A stretch of 64,000 nt of DNA from Thalassarchaeum sp002495735. GTDB lineage: Archaea > Thermoplasmatota > Poseidoniia > Poseidoniales > Thalassarchaeaceae. The position numbers were made by a program, and so were the translations under genes. The stretch covers positions 10,920 to 74,919 of the forward strand of contig CALDRG010000063.1 of the NCBI GenBank assembly GCA_937911265.1. The letters are read 5' to 3'. Below, piece after piece: positions 35,366-43,394 of this stretch (positions are counted from its first letter, which is position 1; every line of letters starts with the position of its first letter). A model generated the notes under the pieces. The model was not told the origin of the DNA. It saw only the letters and a list, made by a program, of their open reading frames with translations, and did no database searches.

Positions 35366-38300
35366 TCCTCCCACCAGCCTTCCTCGCCTTCCTTGGGCTT
35401 CCCTTCCGCCTCATCCTCCTCGAAGAACGCCTCATCGACGACCACGATCTTGTCGTCCAACTTGCCGAACTCTGACTCCATGGCCAACTCAGTGATTTTC
35501 TGCTCCTCCGCTGAAGACTCCTCCTGCTTCTTCTCATTACGCTCCATCTTGAGTCTCCTGCGTCTACTAATCAGAAGCCCTAGGCCGACTAGAAGCACGA
35601 ATAAGTACGGAGCGAGTTCCCCTAGAACAAACATCCAGCTGACCTCAACAGAGTAAGACACGATGTCCAAATTCTTGCTGCACTGCGCCCAAGTCGTCGC
35701 TTCGGGGCACACCGGAGTCCTGTACACTACCACCTGCCTGCCGTCGACCTCGGTCAACTCTCCGAGGCCCATCTGGCTCTCAAAGCTGAGCAGCCTGACC
35801 GAATGCGGCAGGTGTATCTCCATCCTCGCAGAGGATCGGATGGTCCCGAACACGGTGTGCTCCATCAGCGGCGTCACTTCGAGAAAGAACTCCGCCCCCT
35901 CTACCTGAATCCCTGAATCAGTCAGTATCGGTGACCCAAAGGCAGCGGCCATCTGGTTGGCTATGATGAAGCCAATGGCCGCGGGCTGAGCCTTGATGTC
36001 TATGTCTTCGCCCCTCAGTGCGGCTGTTACGACGGTGCGCTCGATTTTGAAGCCGAAGCGGAGAGGGACGCTGTCACCGACCTCGGAGTTGCTCGGCATC
36101 GTGGTGTCGCCGAACCCCAATGAGGGGGACACAGGGATATTGAGGAGGTCGGCAGAGATGGTGTACGGGCCCATCCCGAAGTCCTGTACGGTCTCGAATG
36201 AGCCTTCGGCATCTATGACCTCGCCCGATCTCATTTCCAGCTCATCGCCCAGCATCTCCATCCCGAGATTGGATATTTCGACGTCTATTGGCTCTCCAAC
36301 CCCGAGGTCCAATGTAGCCTCGAGGTCTGAGCCAGCGAGCAGTCCGCCCTGCAGGCGGTCTCCCATCACGATGGCGCGTCTCAGAATATCAGCAGGGACT
36401 GGGTGCAAGGTGATATCGTCCTCGCCCAAGTCGATGCCCAGTCGGTAAATTTCCAGCACCACCTCGGCATTGAACTGGACCTCAGCAGCGAACGAGGCCT
36501 CCCGGATTGCGAACTTCTCGATGTCAACCTCGATGTCGAGCGATATGCAGGTCTTCTGGTTCGAGCCGCAAATCAGGTCTGGGCTGTCGTCCTCACAGGG
36601 GTCGGATTCGAGGCAGATGGGGTGCCTCCAGTCAAAGATCCTAGTTCCAGCGAAGCCGAAATCATGCTCCCCTCCTCCTGTTGTGGGGGCTGTGATGACG
36701 ACTGTCGATGGATCGCCAATGGTCGACTCTATCCACTCCGGTAAGTGCAAGGTCAGGGTCAGTTCGGTGCTCGGCATGTCATCAGGGATTAGGTCCTGAA
36801 GCCATCCGGTGTCAGTGGAGAGTTCGAGTTCGACCACGTTCATAATCGAGGCGAGGTCCTCGTCAGTGACCTTTGATAGGTCAATGGTGGTGATGTCTCC
36901 ACCGCTGTTCTCAAGCATCCTCTCGACTACAGAAGAGACCCTCATCGGGGTCGACTGCGATGTGGTCTCGAGGACGACGGGCCATGATCCATCCATGGCG
37001 TCCTTGCCCTCAATGCAGTAACTGACTTCGAGTGCCTCCTCACAGGTCACCCCTGGGATGTGCCGGAAGTCTAGCCCGCCTTCGGAGTCGGCTTGCGCGA
37101 ACTGCGGGGCGCCAAACCAGATGTCGGCACCCAGAGCGTCGGAAAACGCCGAGGACAGTTGCTCAATGGGTATTCCCTGAAGAATCGCGGACAGATCCTC
37201 GTCGACCTCTTGGTCAAGCAGCCTAATGCCGTCGGAGGTCACCCAAGGGATCTCGATGGTGCCGTCATGCAGGTCGGCGTTCCAGTCATCTAAAGTGCTG
37301 GAATCTAGGTAGTGAATCGATATCTCAAGGTCGAATCTCGAGTTCTGAGTGTCGGTGGCATCCACTATCAGGTCAATCTTCAGCGAGGGTTCTCTCAGGT
37401 CGATGCTTGCGGTCGGAGTGGTAATCGACCTGTGAACGAGCTCGGAAACAAGCCTGACCGAGTCGAGGGTCGCCTCGGTCACAGCTTGAGTGTTATCGAC
37501 GGCTATGATGGAATATGTCTGAGGATGGCCGTCGCGGAATGTCGTCTTGATCGAACCGGGAGTTTCGACACTGCTCACATCGGCGTAACTGGGCGGTATC
37601 ACCGAGAGTTCGACCGAATGGCCCATCGGTGAGGTGGTGTTGAACTCGGAGGTCAATACTGCTCCCATGGTCAACATGCCCTGCATCATTCGGTTGATGT
37701 CTGAGGTCTCCGGTTTCAGGCCGAAGGCGCTGGTGTCGACCTCTATCTGTAACACGGCCTCAAAACACAACGGTGGCTGGAACGGGTCGTTGTCAAAGCC
37801 GTTGACCTCATCTATCGAATCGTAATCAGAGTCGTAAATGCAGTTAGCGTCCGGCTGTGCCTTGAAATCGACCTCGGAGACAGTGGTTATGGTGGTGGTG
37901 TTGACATTGGGGAAGTTGATGTCGATGAACTCCTCCATTATCTCCTCAATCCTCTCCAGCATCAGATCAGCCACGGTGTCACCGCCGCCCCTGTCTAGGC
38001 TCTGGTAATTGCGGATGTAATCTGCAGGAATCCCGTCCCACGGGGCGCTGTCGCCCGCAAGGTCGAGGTCGCTGAGTTGCAAATCGTCTCTCGACATCTC
38101 GTGAACAGCGAGCCCGACCTTCATCTCGACCATCTCTGCGTCCTCGATACCTATCTCTACGGAACTCCGCATCCACTCCTGTCCGGGAGTCTGGTCCAGC
38201 GCCGAGTCGTAGTCGTCACAGACCCCGCTGGCGCTGTTCCATGTCGCGCAAATGTCGTTCACGACATCGGGTTGCCCAGGAGGAGGGTCGGCTGCCGCAA

Positions 38301-38373
38301 TAGGTGCCATCAGGAGCATGATGAGGAGTACGGCAGTACGCTGCACAGACGCAGGCATGAACATCAGAGCCAT
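35362..38373 (-). CDS. Large exported membrane-anchored protein of unknown family
   Basis: A 1003-residue protein from ATG 38373 (MALMFMPASVQRTAVLLIMLL). A signal peptide ends at AAADPPP. About 900 extracytoplasmic residues follow, rich in Asp, Ser and beta-strand. They include repeated VELxIxVDTS-like and IxxLDLSKVTDEDLASI segments and four or five paired cysteines. One membrane helix (YLFVLLVGLGLLI) leads into a basic stop and a long acidic cytoplasmic tail ending WWED. I recognise no catalytic domain. Internal strand-rich stretches look similar to one another and may be degenerate repeats. The 3' end overlaps uvrC by CTAG. Confidence 0.7.
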   Translation of the reverse strand: MALMFMPASVQRTAVLLIMLLMAPIAAADPPPGQPDVVNDICATWNSASGVCDDYDSALDQTPGQEWMRSSVEIGIEDAEMVEMKVGLAVHEMSRDDLQLSDLDLAGDSAPWDGIPADYIRNYQSLDRGGGDTVADLMLERIEEIMEEFIDINFPNVNTTTITTVSEVDFKAQPDANCIYDSDYDSIDEVNGFDNDPFQPPLCFEAVLQIEVDTSAFGLKPETSDINRMMQGMLTMGAVLTSEFNTTSPMGHSVELSVIPPSYADVSSVETPGSIKTTFRDGHPQTYSIIAVDNTQAVTEATLDSVRLVSELVHRSITTPTASIDLREPSLKIDLIVDATDTQNSRFDLEISIHYLDSSTLDDWNADLHDGTIEIPWVTSDGIRLLDQEVDEDLSAILQGIPIEQLSSAFSDALGADIWFGAPQFAQADSEGGLDFRHIPGVTCEEALEVSYCIEGKDAMDGSWPVVLETTSQSTPMRVSSVVERMLENSGGDITTIDLSKVTDEDLASIMNVVELELSTDTGWLQDLIPDDMPSTELTLTLHLPEWIESTIGDPSTVVITAPTTGGGEHDFGFAGTRIFDWRHPICLESDPCEDDSPDLICGSNQKTCISLDIEVDIEKFAIREASFAAEVQFNAEVVLEIYRLGIDLGEDDITLHPVPADILRRAIVMGDRLQGGLLAGSDLEATLDLGVGEPIDVEISNLGMEMLGDELEMRSGEVIDAEGSFETVQDFGMGPYTISADLLNIPVSPSLGFGDTTMPSNSEVGDSVPLRFGFKIERTVVTAALRGEDIDIKAQPAAIGFIIANQMAAAFGSPILTDSGIQVEGAEFFLEVTPLMEHTVFGTIRSSARMEIHLPHSVRLLSFESQMGLGELTEVDGRQVVVYRTPVCPEATTWAQCSKNLDIVSYSVEVSWMFVLGELAPYLFVLLVGLGLLISRRRRLKMERNEKKQEESSAEEQKITELAMESEFGKLDDKIVVVDEAFFEEDEAEGKPKEGEEGWWED

Positions 38374-38408
38374 AAGTCTGAATCCAAAATGCTTCGACCA
38401 GAGGTCAG

Positions 38409-39326
38409 ATGCACAGGGAAGATCCACACCGCCGTCTCGTTGAATCTGTCGGAGAGGTGTTGCGCGGGACTGGATTGAGGCATGAGGAGTGCATAGCACT
38501 CCTAGACCGGTTGCCGAACAAGTGGGAGAGGTTTTCCGATGTCGTTCTGCTGCAGGACTCGGCGTTCCAAGGAGAATGGGATTTGCATGCCTCGGAGGGG
38601 CTTTGGAGGGCGGTTGCCGAAGCGTTGAAGGTCAACAGATTGGCAAAACTCGGGGAGATCTCGGGCGAGATGCGCGAGAGCTCCGTCGAGATGTTACTCG
38701 GTGAGGACGACTGGGTCGTGCGCCGAGAGAGTGGGGTGGATTACGGTTACAACCTCACCCAGTGCATGTTCTCAGCAGGCAACGTCAACGAGCGGCGTAG
38801 GATGGGCAAGGTGGCCGGCGCCGGAGAGGTCGTGGTCGACCTGTACGCAGGCATAGGCTACTACTCGCTGCCTATGCTGGTCCACTCACAGGTAGATCAC
38901 ATCCACTGCTGCGAGTGGAATCCGAACGCTGTGCGGGCGCTCGAGTCGAATCTCAAGAGCAACGGAGTGGAGGGACGCTGCACCGTTCACTTCGGTGACA
39001 ATCGGGTCACTGCGGCAAATCTGGAAGGGGTTGCTGACCGTATCATCCTCGGTTTGCTACCATCAGCTGAGGACGGGTACGCCCTCGCTATGGCCGCTCT
39101 CAAACCCGCCGGCGGCGTGCTACACGTGCACGGCGTGGCAGCATCTGGAAATCACGTCGCTTGGGCCGCTGGTGTTACCGAGGCGCTGCGTGAGAGGGGA
39201 AAGGGATTCTCAGTAGATGCAGTCAAGGCGCTGAGGGTGAAGAGTTACGCGCCGCACTGGGACCACGTTGTGCTCGACGTCACGGTCTCGGCTGCTAGCC
39301 GTCGAACTCAAGTCGAGCGACCCTAG
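38409..39326 (+). CDS. taw2: tRNA(Phe) wyosine aminocarboxypropyltransferase Taw2 (TYW2-like)
   Basis: A 305-residue class I SAM-dependent enzyme. After an N-terminal half with GYNLTQCMFSAGNVNERRRM, the SAM loop is VVVDLYAGIGYYSLPM (about 141-156), then CEWNPNAVRAL and HFGDNR. At the catalytic-site position it has GLLPSAEDGY, as in TYW2 enzymes, instead of the NPP/NLP of Trm5. That makes it the enzyme that adds the aminocarboxypropyl group of SAM to 4-demethylwyosine at G37 of tRNA-Phe. Its partner Taw1 is at 50721-51737. It leads the JAMM gene by nine bases. Confidence 0.85.
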   Translation: MHREDPHRRLVESVGEVLRGTGLRHEECIALLDRLPNKWERFSDVVLLQDSAFQGEWDLHASEGLWRAVAEALKVNRLAKLGEISGEMRESSVEMLLGEDDWVVRRESGVDYGYNLTQCMFSAGNVNERRRMGKVAGAGEVVVDLYAGIGYYSLPMLVHSQVDHIHCCEWNPNAVRALESNLKSNGVEGRCTVHFGDNRVTAANLEGVADRIILGLLPSAEDGYALAMAALKPAGGVLHVHGVAASGNHVAWAAGVTEALRERGKGFSVDAVKALRVKSYAPHWDHVVLDVTVSAASRRTQVERP

Positions 39327-39335
39327 CCCGCAGGC

Positions 39336-40013
39336 ATGGCTGCCGATTGGCTACTAGAGGCCGCTGTCCAGTACAACGAGCAATCGTTGGAGGGCAGGGA
39401 CGGTTATCCGGCTCATCTCCTGATGCCAGTAGATACTCTGTCGCAGATACTCGATTGGACCTTTCAGTCGTTGCCTGATGAGATTCTCGTGGGGATAGAC
39501 GTGAATCCAGACCTGCCCCACTCGGAGGAAATTGAGAAGGCCTATTGCGGGGTTGATTTCGAAAGTGGTCTGTTCTCAGGACAAGGTTTCGCCCTAGGTG
39601 AGCCTCATTTAGTCAACCGTGGCGACTCGTATTCGGTCCACCACGTCCCCGAGGAGTGGATGGACGGCCTGTTCGACAAGGAGAGGGGGGTTAGAGGAGG
39701 ACGTTTCTCGCACTGGCTGCATACCCACCCCAACGCCCCAGCGATACCGAGCGGGGCCGACGCCGAGTCCGCCCAGTGGACCGAGGGGTGCGACATGATC
39801 CTCGGCGTTCGCTACTCGCCCGAGGGCATGCTGCCGTGGCTCGAGGGCATAGAGGGCGAGCGACGCGAGCTGACTCCCACCGACGACGGTCGTCCTGTCA
39901 TCGGCAGGGCTGTGACGGGGCATTTTATCCACGGATTAGAGCTGATTGCATTCCACCGGAGGGGTTTTGCTGTGAATGTGGTCCTGACCGACGCTACAGG
40001 CCTTCCAATATAG
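39336..40013 (+). CDS. JAMM/MPN+ metalloprotease-like protein
   Basis: A 225-residue protein with an exact JAMM zinc motif: His129-x-His131, seven residues, Ser139-x-x-Asp142. A plausible upstream catalytic Glu lies in PDEILVGI (near residue 49). JAMM enzymes cut isopeptide or linear bonds after ubiquitin-like domains; archaeal examples desampylate proteins. This one is longer than minimal archaeal JAMM proteins, with about 90 residues between Glu and the HxH. No ubiquitin-like or E1-like gene is in the window. It follows taw2 closely and ends at the AT-rich spacer. Confidence 0.78.
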   Translation: MAADWLLEAAVQYNEQSLEGRDGYPAHLLMPVDTLSQILDWTFQSLPDEILVGIDVNPDLPHSEEIEKAYCGVDFESGLFSGQGFALGEPHLVNRGDSYSVHHVPEEWMDGLFDKERGVRGGRFSHWLHTHPNAPAIPSGADAESAQWTEGCDMILGVRYSPEGMLPWLEGIEGERRELTPTDDGRPVIGRAVTGHFIHGLELIAFHRRGFAVNVVLTDATGLPI

Positions 40014-40141
40014 CGACAATAAAATAGAATTAATCAATATAATATCACGCAGTACGCTGTTTATATTTTCTTAATAATTAATAAAAAATAATGTTGTAAT
40101 TACCCTAATAACAACAATGAATACCCCTAGGAAGGGTCGTT
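40014..40141. terminator. AT-rich convergent spacer with T-rich tracts on both strands
   Basis: This 128-bp spacer is about 27% GC by hand count, against well over 50% around it. The plus strand carries TTTATATTTTCTT around 40060-40072 and the minus strand carries ATTATTTTTTATTAATTATT (rc of about 40070-40092). Both suit U-tract termination for the JAMM and oligoribonuclease genes. It is the only long gap between convergent genes in the window. I see no hairpin, direct repeat or tRNA fragment in it. Confidence 0.5.
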
Positions 40142-40678
40142 TTAGTCGCGGAATATGTGCTCGCGATAGTGTTCAAGCTCCACAATGCTACCGCGGATGT
40201 CGTCAAGCGCCCGATGCCCTGCAGGTTTGGTCGCTCTCGGCAGATCCGGGTACCATCTGTCGACGAGTTGCTTGATAGAAGTGACATCAACGCTGCGGTA
40301 ATGGAAGAAGTCGTGCAGTTCGGGCATGTAGCGCCTGAGGAAACGCCTGTCCTGGCCAATCGTATTGCCGCACAGCGGCGATATGCCCTCGATGCAGTGC
40401 TCGCGAAGGAATTCGATTGTCAACGCCTCGGCCTCGGCCATCGGAATTCCATGGTTCCTGACTCTATCCAGAAGTCCATTCTCGGTATGGTGTGTGAGAT
40501 TCCAATCGTCCATCTTAGCCAGTTCCGACTCGGGCTGCGAAATCGCAAAAGCCGGTCCCTCGGCGACCACAGTCAGGTCGCCCTCAGTCACTATGGTGGC
40601 AATCTCGATGATGGTGTTCTCTTCCGGTTCGAGACCAGTCATCTCGAGGTCCATCCAGACTAGTCTCTCCTCGACCAT
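40142..40678 (-). CDS. orn: Oligoribonuclease (DEDDh exonuclease)
   Basis: A 178-residue protein with the full Orn layout: WMDLEMTGL (Asp and Glu ligands), LAKMDDWNLTHH, SPLCGNTIGQDRRFL, FHYRSVDVTS and GHRALDDIRGSI (catalytic His and Asp). Orn degrades two-residue RNAs, including pGpG from cyclic di-GMP turnover. The protein resembles proteobacterial Orn closely along its whole length, and the family is rare in archaea as far as I know, so it was probably acquired. It stands alone, next to the AT-rich spacer. Confidence 0.95.
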   Translation of the reverse strand: MVEERLVWMDLEMTGLEPEENTIIEIATIVTEGDLTVVAEGPAFAISQPESELAKMDDWNLTHHTENGLLDRVRNHGIPMAEAEALTIEFLREHCIEGISPLCGNTIGQDRRFLRRYMPELHDFFHYRSVDVTSIKQLVDRWYPDLPRATKPAGHRALDDIRGSIVELEHYREHIFRD

Positions 40679-40758
40679 GAGACTGGCGCTGGCGGGACAG
40701 ACTTAGGGCTTCTCATGCAAGGGCGAGTAATCATAGTGTCCAGACCACGCGCAGGGAC

Positions 40759-42012
40759 ATGAGTGGTGTAGGTTACATCGAGTTGCTGAGAAGGAACTCC
40801 TCGTTCCGCCGCCTGTTCATTGCGAATGAAATCTCGTTCATTGGTGACTGGTTCACCGTAATTGCCCTCTTCATTCTCGCCGCCGAAGCCACTGACAACT
40901 CGCCACTGGCGATTGCCGGTGTGATGGCCTCGAGGAGTTTTGCGCTGGCTCTGGCAACTCCATTCACGGGGCTGCTGGCGGACCGATATTCACGCAAGGG
41001 ACTCATGCTGGGTGCTAACATCGCTTCTCTGATTGTTCTTGTTTTCGTACTTGCTTTAGATTTGCTTGGGAGTCTGACATCGGTGTATGTACTGGCGGTG
41101 GTGATGGTGACTGCTAGAGCGGTCTTCGACCCTGCTGAGTACGCCTATCTTCCCAACATCTGTGACGATCAGGAACTGTTGACCGCCAATGCCTTAGCCT
41201 CTGGAGGATGGTCGGTGGCACTAGGGCTGGGTTCCGCAATAGGTGGGCTGACTATCTCCATCTACGGCATCCAGACGGCGCTATGGATAGACACCGTGAC
41301 CTTCGTTGCGGCGGCTCTGGTAATCATGACACTGCCACCCGGTGGCCCAGATACCACAGATAGGAAGAGTGTCACCCCTCGAGTGGTCGTCGAAGAGATT
41401 GGTGCTGGATGGAGATACATCCTATCCAGCCCACCGCTGCGCAGAGTGGTGTTCGCCAAGGGTCTGTGGGCCTCTGGAGGTGGGGCTCAGGTATTCCTGC
41501 TGATTTTGATAGGAATGGAAGCCGGCTTCGGCGAGGTTGCGGCGGGCATCGGCATCCTGTTCATGGCTAGAGGATTCGGTAGTGGCTTCGGCCCCATCGC
41601 AGGGAGGTCGCTGATGGAGAACCCACGTCTCAGACCGTATCTTCTGGGACTCTCTGTGGGGGTCTGCGGGCTATTCTACATCGCCGTCTCGGCTGTCGAG
41701 TGGACTGAGATGGTTCTGATTCTGGTGTTCTTCTCGCATGCTGCGAGCGGCCTTAACTGGGTACTTTCAACCACTTTCCTACAGGAGAGGTCGGCTGACG
41801 AATGGCGCGGCAGGGTGGCTGGAACTGATCACTTCGGCATCACCTTGATGATGGGAATTTCGGCAGTAGTCGGGGGACTCATAATGGAGAACGGGCTTCT
41901 TGGACTCAGGGAGTTGATTGCCCTGACCGGGATGGTTCAAATCGTCCTCGGGCTGGCTTGGATAATGCTAGCTTCATCGCATGAGAAGAGACTGTTAGAC
42001 CAGACTCTGTAG
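40759..42012 (+). CDS. MFS transporter (EntS/MFS_3-like exporter)
   Basis: A 417-residue membrane protein with about 12 helices. The opening LLRRNSSFRRLFIANEISFIGDW is typical of the MFS_3 exporter group, and the loop 2-3 motif is GLLADRYSRKG. The C-terminal half has RGFGSGFGPIAGR and a conserved EWRGRVAG. Members export siderophores or drugs; the substrate is unknown. A CAGGGA site precedes the ATG. The 3' end overlaps the convergent membrane-protein gene by 18 bp. Confidence 0.87.
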   Translation: MSGVGYIELLRRNSSFRRLFIANEISFIGDWFTVIALFILAAEATDNSPLAIAGVMASRSFALALATPFTGLLADRYSRKGLMLGANIASLIVLVFVLALDLLGSLTSVYVLAVVMVTARAVFDPAEYAYLPNICDDQELLTANALASGGWSVALGLGSAIGGLTISIYGIQTALWIDTVTFVAAALVIMTLPPGGPDTTDRKSVTPRVVVEEIGAGWRYILSSPPLRRVVFAKGLWASGGGAQVFLLILIGMEAGFGEVAAGIGILFMARGFGSGFGPIAGRSLMENPRLRPYLLGLSVGVCGLFYIAVSAVEWTEMVLILVFFSHAASGLNWVLSTTFLQERSADEWRGRVAGTDHFGITLMMGISAVVGGLIMENGLLGLRELIALTGMVQIVLGLAWIMLASSHEKRLLDQTL

Positions 42013-42831
42013 GCCGGCTAGCACGGCCAGTGGCGCTATCGAGAAAATGGTGTCACGGAGCAGTGAGCGAGTAGATGCCTTGGCGCGAGCGGTGATTCTT
42101 GACTGAATGTCCTCATCCAGCTTGTCCATCATACCTCCAGCGGGCCCTCTGACTTGTTCCAGAGCACTCTCGACAGCGTCAGCACCCATGTCCAACAGAC
42201 TCGATACGAGATCTGAAAGCGGTCCACGCTTGGGCGCTGGGGTGTGTTCTCCGTCTACTGTGTGCTCCACGTCTATCACCGTTCTCCAAGGCCGTGGTAC
42301 CTCGATTTCTCCGACCCCCTTGAGAATCTCGCGACCCACTACGGCCGCTTGCACCGCCATCTTTGCTGTGGTGAGGTTGTACTTGGTCAGCAACTGAATA
42401 TCACGACGCGAGCGGGTGACCTTTCCAAAGTCAGCAATCAGCCAAGCCGCACCCGCTATGAGGAGCAGTGCCACTCCTATCTGAGGGGTTTGTTCCCAGC
42501 TGGGCCAACCGATTGGACCGAACCAAATGCGGGCAGTGATTGCTATAATTGCAGGGAGTAGGAAAGCTAGGACCTCATTGACGACTATCAGCCAGAAGCC
42601 TTCGATTGGGAGCTTCTTCAGTCTCACGAAAAACCACCTGATATGCTTCGTCCTCTCACCAGGTGGGGCGTAGGTATTCACCAGATCCATCAAAGGCGGC
42701 ATCACGAAAACCATCCTCATGATGAAGGGGATCACCAGCATCAGTAGGTAAGCGTCCCATGGAGATGCGGGAGGCAGACTAGGGAAGGCGATGGCCTCTG
42801 ACATTGGCGCTGAGTGGAGTCTGACCCCCAT
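41995..42831 (-). CDS. Membrane protein of unknown function
   Basis: A 278-residue protein from ATG 42831, chosen because GTGAGGT sits just upstream. An internal ATG at 42804 is the alternative. It has three hydrophobic helices in the first half (LLMLVIPFIMRMVFVMPP, FWLIVVNEVLAFLLPAIIAI, IGVALLLIAGAAWLIA), then a long soluble and amphipathic segment (RRDIQLLTKYNLTTAKMAVQAAV) and a last hydrophobic stretch. I do not recognise the family. It is the last gene of the guaB-msrA-oxidase run and follows the next small membrane protein after 16 bases. Confidence 0.65.
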   Translation of the reverse strand: MGVRLHSAPMSEAIAFPSLPPASPWDAYLLMLVIPFIMRMVFVMPPLMDLVNTYAPPGERTKHIRWFFVRLKKLPIEGFWLIVVNEVLAFLLPAIIAITARIWFGPIGWPSWEQTPQIGVALLLIAGAAWLIADFGKVTRSRRDIQLLTKYNLTTAKMAVQAAVVGREILKGVGEIEVPRPWRTVIDVEHTVDGEHTPAPKRGPLSDLVSSLLDMGADAVESALEQVRGPAGGMMDKLDEDIQSRITARAKASTRSLLRDTIFSIAPLAVLAGLQSLV

Positions 42832-42847
42832 CAACCTCACTACGGCC

Positions 42848-43282
42848 TCACATAGCCGACTCGCGCAAGACGGAGGCCTGGTTCGAAGCCGACCTGACCA
42901 GCACGATGGCGATTATTGCTCCCGAGGCGAAGGCGGTGCCGATGTACTGGTGCGTATTGAAGAACAGCCACGCTAATCCCAGAAGGGACAGGTAAGACAC
43001 CATCTGGCAGATGATTGACAGTCTCAGCAGTATGATATACTCGACGTCATTGGGATTATCGAATTCTTGGATGTAAGAGTTGATGAGGAAGAAGACTGCT
43101 TGGAAAGGTAGCGCAGCTGCAAGTATGGCAAGGCCAATCACAGTCCCCATGTCTGGATTATCTGGACTCAACTCCAGACCTCGGAACAGCATGTTACCCA
43201 TGTTGACACCGATAATTGCAGCGTGGATTGTCCACGCCTTGTCCGAAGGAGCGTTGTCTCCACGGGCATTCTCCGGAACCAT
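42848..43282 (-). CDS. Small four-helix membrane protein of unknown function
   Basis: A 144-residue protein with four hydrophobic segments (HAAIIGVNMGNMLF, IGLAILAAALPFQAVFFLI, IICQMVSYLSLLGLAWLFF and IGTAFASGAIIAIVLV) separated by short polar loops. No family recognised. It sits between the lactone-oxidase-like gene (112 bp upstream, with an AT-rich patch that may be a promoter) and the membrane protein at 41995. Confidence 0.62.
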   Translation of the reverse strand: MVPENARGDNAPSDKAWTIHAAIIGVNMGNMLFRGLELSPDNPDMGTVIGLAILAAALPFQAVFFLINSYIQEFDNPNDVEYIILLRLSIICQMVSYLSLLGLAWLFFNTHQYIGTAFASGAIIAIVLVRSASNQASVLRESAM

Positions 43283-43394
43283 GCCCGCGCTCGGTCTCGC
43301 AGCACTGTTGAATATTACTCTCGCAGAGCAATGCTCAGGCGGGGTTCCGAGGTATGCGCGTACCTACCCAGCGCTTCCAGACAGATGGAATCCT

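Noticed and set aside
38374..38499. Longer N-terminus for the 1003-residue surface protein
   Set aside because: It would overlap the start of taw2 and would place 42 polar residues before an otherwise normal signal peptide.
38409..39326. Trm5 (tRNA guanine-37 methyltransferase)
   Set aside because: The fold is shared, but the catalytic-site sequence is LPSAEDGY as in TYW2, not the NPP/NLP motif of Trm5.
40014..40141. A mobile element end or tRNA-derived attachment site
   Set aside because: No inverted repeat, target duplication, integrase or tRNA fragment is visible in or next to the AT-rich spacer.
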